Positions 63,155 through 64,000 of a stretch of DNA of 64,000 bases are shown piece after piece. Where the stretch lies: contig NZ_CP024964.1 in NCBI RefSeq assembly GCF_002804105.1, forward strand, positions 310,001 through 374,000, written 5' to 3'. The translations under genes were made by a program, and so were the position numbers. Source of the DNA: Mesoplasma melaleucae (GTDB taxonomy: Bacteria > Bacillota_I > Bacilli_A > Mycoplasmatales > Mycoplasmataceae). Every line of letters begins with the position of its first letter. The stretch's first letter is position 1. The notes beneath the pieces were generated by a model that did no database searches, was not told where the DNA came from, and saw only the letters and a list, made by a program, of their open reading frames with translations.

Positions 63155-63433
63155 ATGAGTTATTATTATAAACCTAGTATGGGTTATTCTGTTCACGCTT
63201 TGCAGAGAGCTAAGGAAAGATTAAAACTTCAAGATAAACAAGATTGAGAAATAAAGGAAGTTATTAAGAACCATATTTTTAACTCAACAAAAACTTTTAA
63301 AATTGACGGTATGTTATATGTTTCAGCGTCTAACACAAACATTTTCTTTGTTATTAACGAAAATAGTAACACACTTGTGACCGTAACTCTTGTTTCTGCA
63401 GAAAAACAATTAAGATTGATGGGCGGTTGATAA
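63155..63433 (+). CDS. Conserved small hypothetical protein upstream of coaE
   Basis: 92 residues. The N-terminus S-Y-Y-Y-K-P-S-M-G-Y-S-V-H-A-L-Q-R-A-K-E-R is followed by an alternating beta pattern with T-K-T-F-K-I-D-G-M-L-Y-V-S. Two TGA-coded Trp. AGGAGAGTG lies before the start. It ends one base before coaE, so the two are coupled. No family name recognised. Confidence 0.7.
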
Positions 63434-63434
63434 T

Positions 63435-63995
63435 ATGATAATTGGAGTATATGGTACTATTGGTGCTGGTAAGACAACTATTTCTAATAAAATAAAGAAA
63501 TTAAAATTTAAGGTAATTAACGCTGATTTAATTGCCAAGGAAGTAATTAACTACAGAGATATTCAATCTCAGTTAAAAAAAACATTTCCTGAAGCTTTTG
63601 TTAATGACAATTTTGATCGAAGAAGATTAAGAAAAGCTATTTCAAATAATGAAACTAAAATGAATAAATTAAATTCAATTGTTTGACCTGAAATTAAAAA
63701 TCAAATTAGCCTTTTAATTCAAACAAACTCAGGAAATATTGTAATAGATGCAGCATTGCTTCCAGAACTTGAATTACCTGTTGATAAATATATCAGAGTT
63801 AAATCTAATCTTTTAACAACTTTATTTAGAGTTAAAAAAAGGGATAAAATACCGTTTAAAGAAACATTTTCAATTTATAAACAGCAAAAACAAAGAATTA
63901 AATACTATAATTTAGACAATGAAATAATCATTGTTAATGACTTTTGAACAAAAAAAATTTCATATAAACAATTACATAAGAAAATTTTTAAATAA
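63435..63995 (+). CDS. coaE: Dephospho-CoA kinase
   Basis: 186 residues. The P-loop G-T-I-G-A-G-K-T is at 7-14, the D-L-I-A-K-E segment near 31-36, and the V-I-D-A-A-L-L-P-E-L-E segment near 104-114. Two TGA-coded Trp. It performs the last step of coenzyme A synthesis. The stop at 63993-63995 lies five bases before the window edge, so the gene is complete. Confidence 0.92.
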
Positions 63996-64000
63996 GATTA

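Overview
The window comes from a low-G+C mollicute that reads UGA as tryptophan. Nearly every housekeeping frame (rny, recA, trpS, trxA, thrS, era, glyS, rpoD, relA) contains in-frame TGA codons exactly where Trp belongs, and all gene spans below use translation table 4. Gene order (recA-rny, gpsB-rnpB, cmk-der-gpsA-hup, infC-rpmI-rplT, ybeY-era-recO-glyS-dnaG-rpoD-trmK-nif3, secDF-apt-relA, coaE) is the conserved Firmicutes/Mollicutes order. RecA, a fructose PTS, PTS EIIA-Glc and a long SecDF fit the Mesoplasma/Entomoplasma/Spiroplasma/M. mycoides side of the class; the genus is an inference.

Layout. 1-31.7 kb is mostly minus strand. It holds an oxidoreductase, rny, recA, a CinA domain protein, RNase P RNA, gpsB, a broken recU, dnaD, hup, gpsA, der, cmk, rsmB, gmk, rsmD and nadK, then trpS (+). 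Next come the L20/L35/IF3 operon with an attenuator-like leader, EIIA-Glc, a broken formate/nitrite-type channel (+), an ABC-2 export operon, the fru operon with a broken regulator, thioredoxin, thrS with a T-box leader, and decayed oppF and oppD.

31.8-40.5 kb is an accessory island on the plus strand. It carries a MobL-type relaxase, a HU-like protein, a DnaC-like ATPase, small membrane proteins, two pentapeptide-type proteins, Cys-rich small proteins, an ASCH/DUF3850-like protein and a D12-class adenine methyltransferase. No integrase or coupling protein was seen. It looks like an integrated mobilizable element or plasmid, partly decayed. It lies between decayed oppD and an FtsX-type permease gene that has lost its 5' part.

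40.9-64 kb is plus strand: a DJ-1/PfpI protein, a decayed C39-peptidase ABC exporter, then ybeY, era, recO, glyS, dnaG, rpoD, trmK, nif3, a DECD-box helicase, a YitT-like membrane protein, secDF, apt, a frameshifted tag, relA, a decayed sigma-like gene, a small conserved protein and coaE.

The main genome-level pattern is selective decay. Long essential genes (secDF 4.0 kb, relA 2.3 kb, dnaG 1.9 kb) carry no frame lesion, while accessory genes carry more than twenty, several of them one-base changes in poly-A or poly-T runs. This looks like ongoing genome reduction in an AT-rich genome rather than general sequencing error, although individual homopolymer lesions need checking. No tRNA, 5S/16S/23S rRNA, CRISPR array or complete insertion sequence was recognised.
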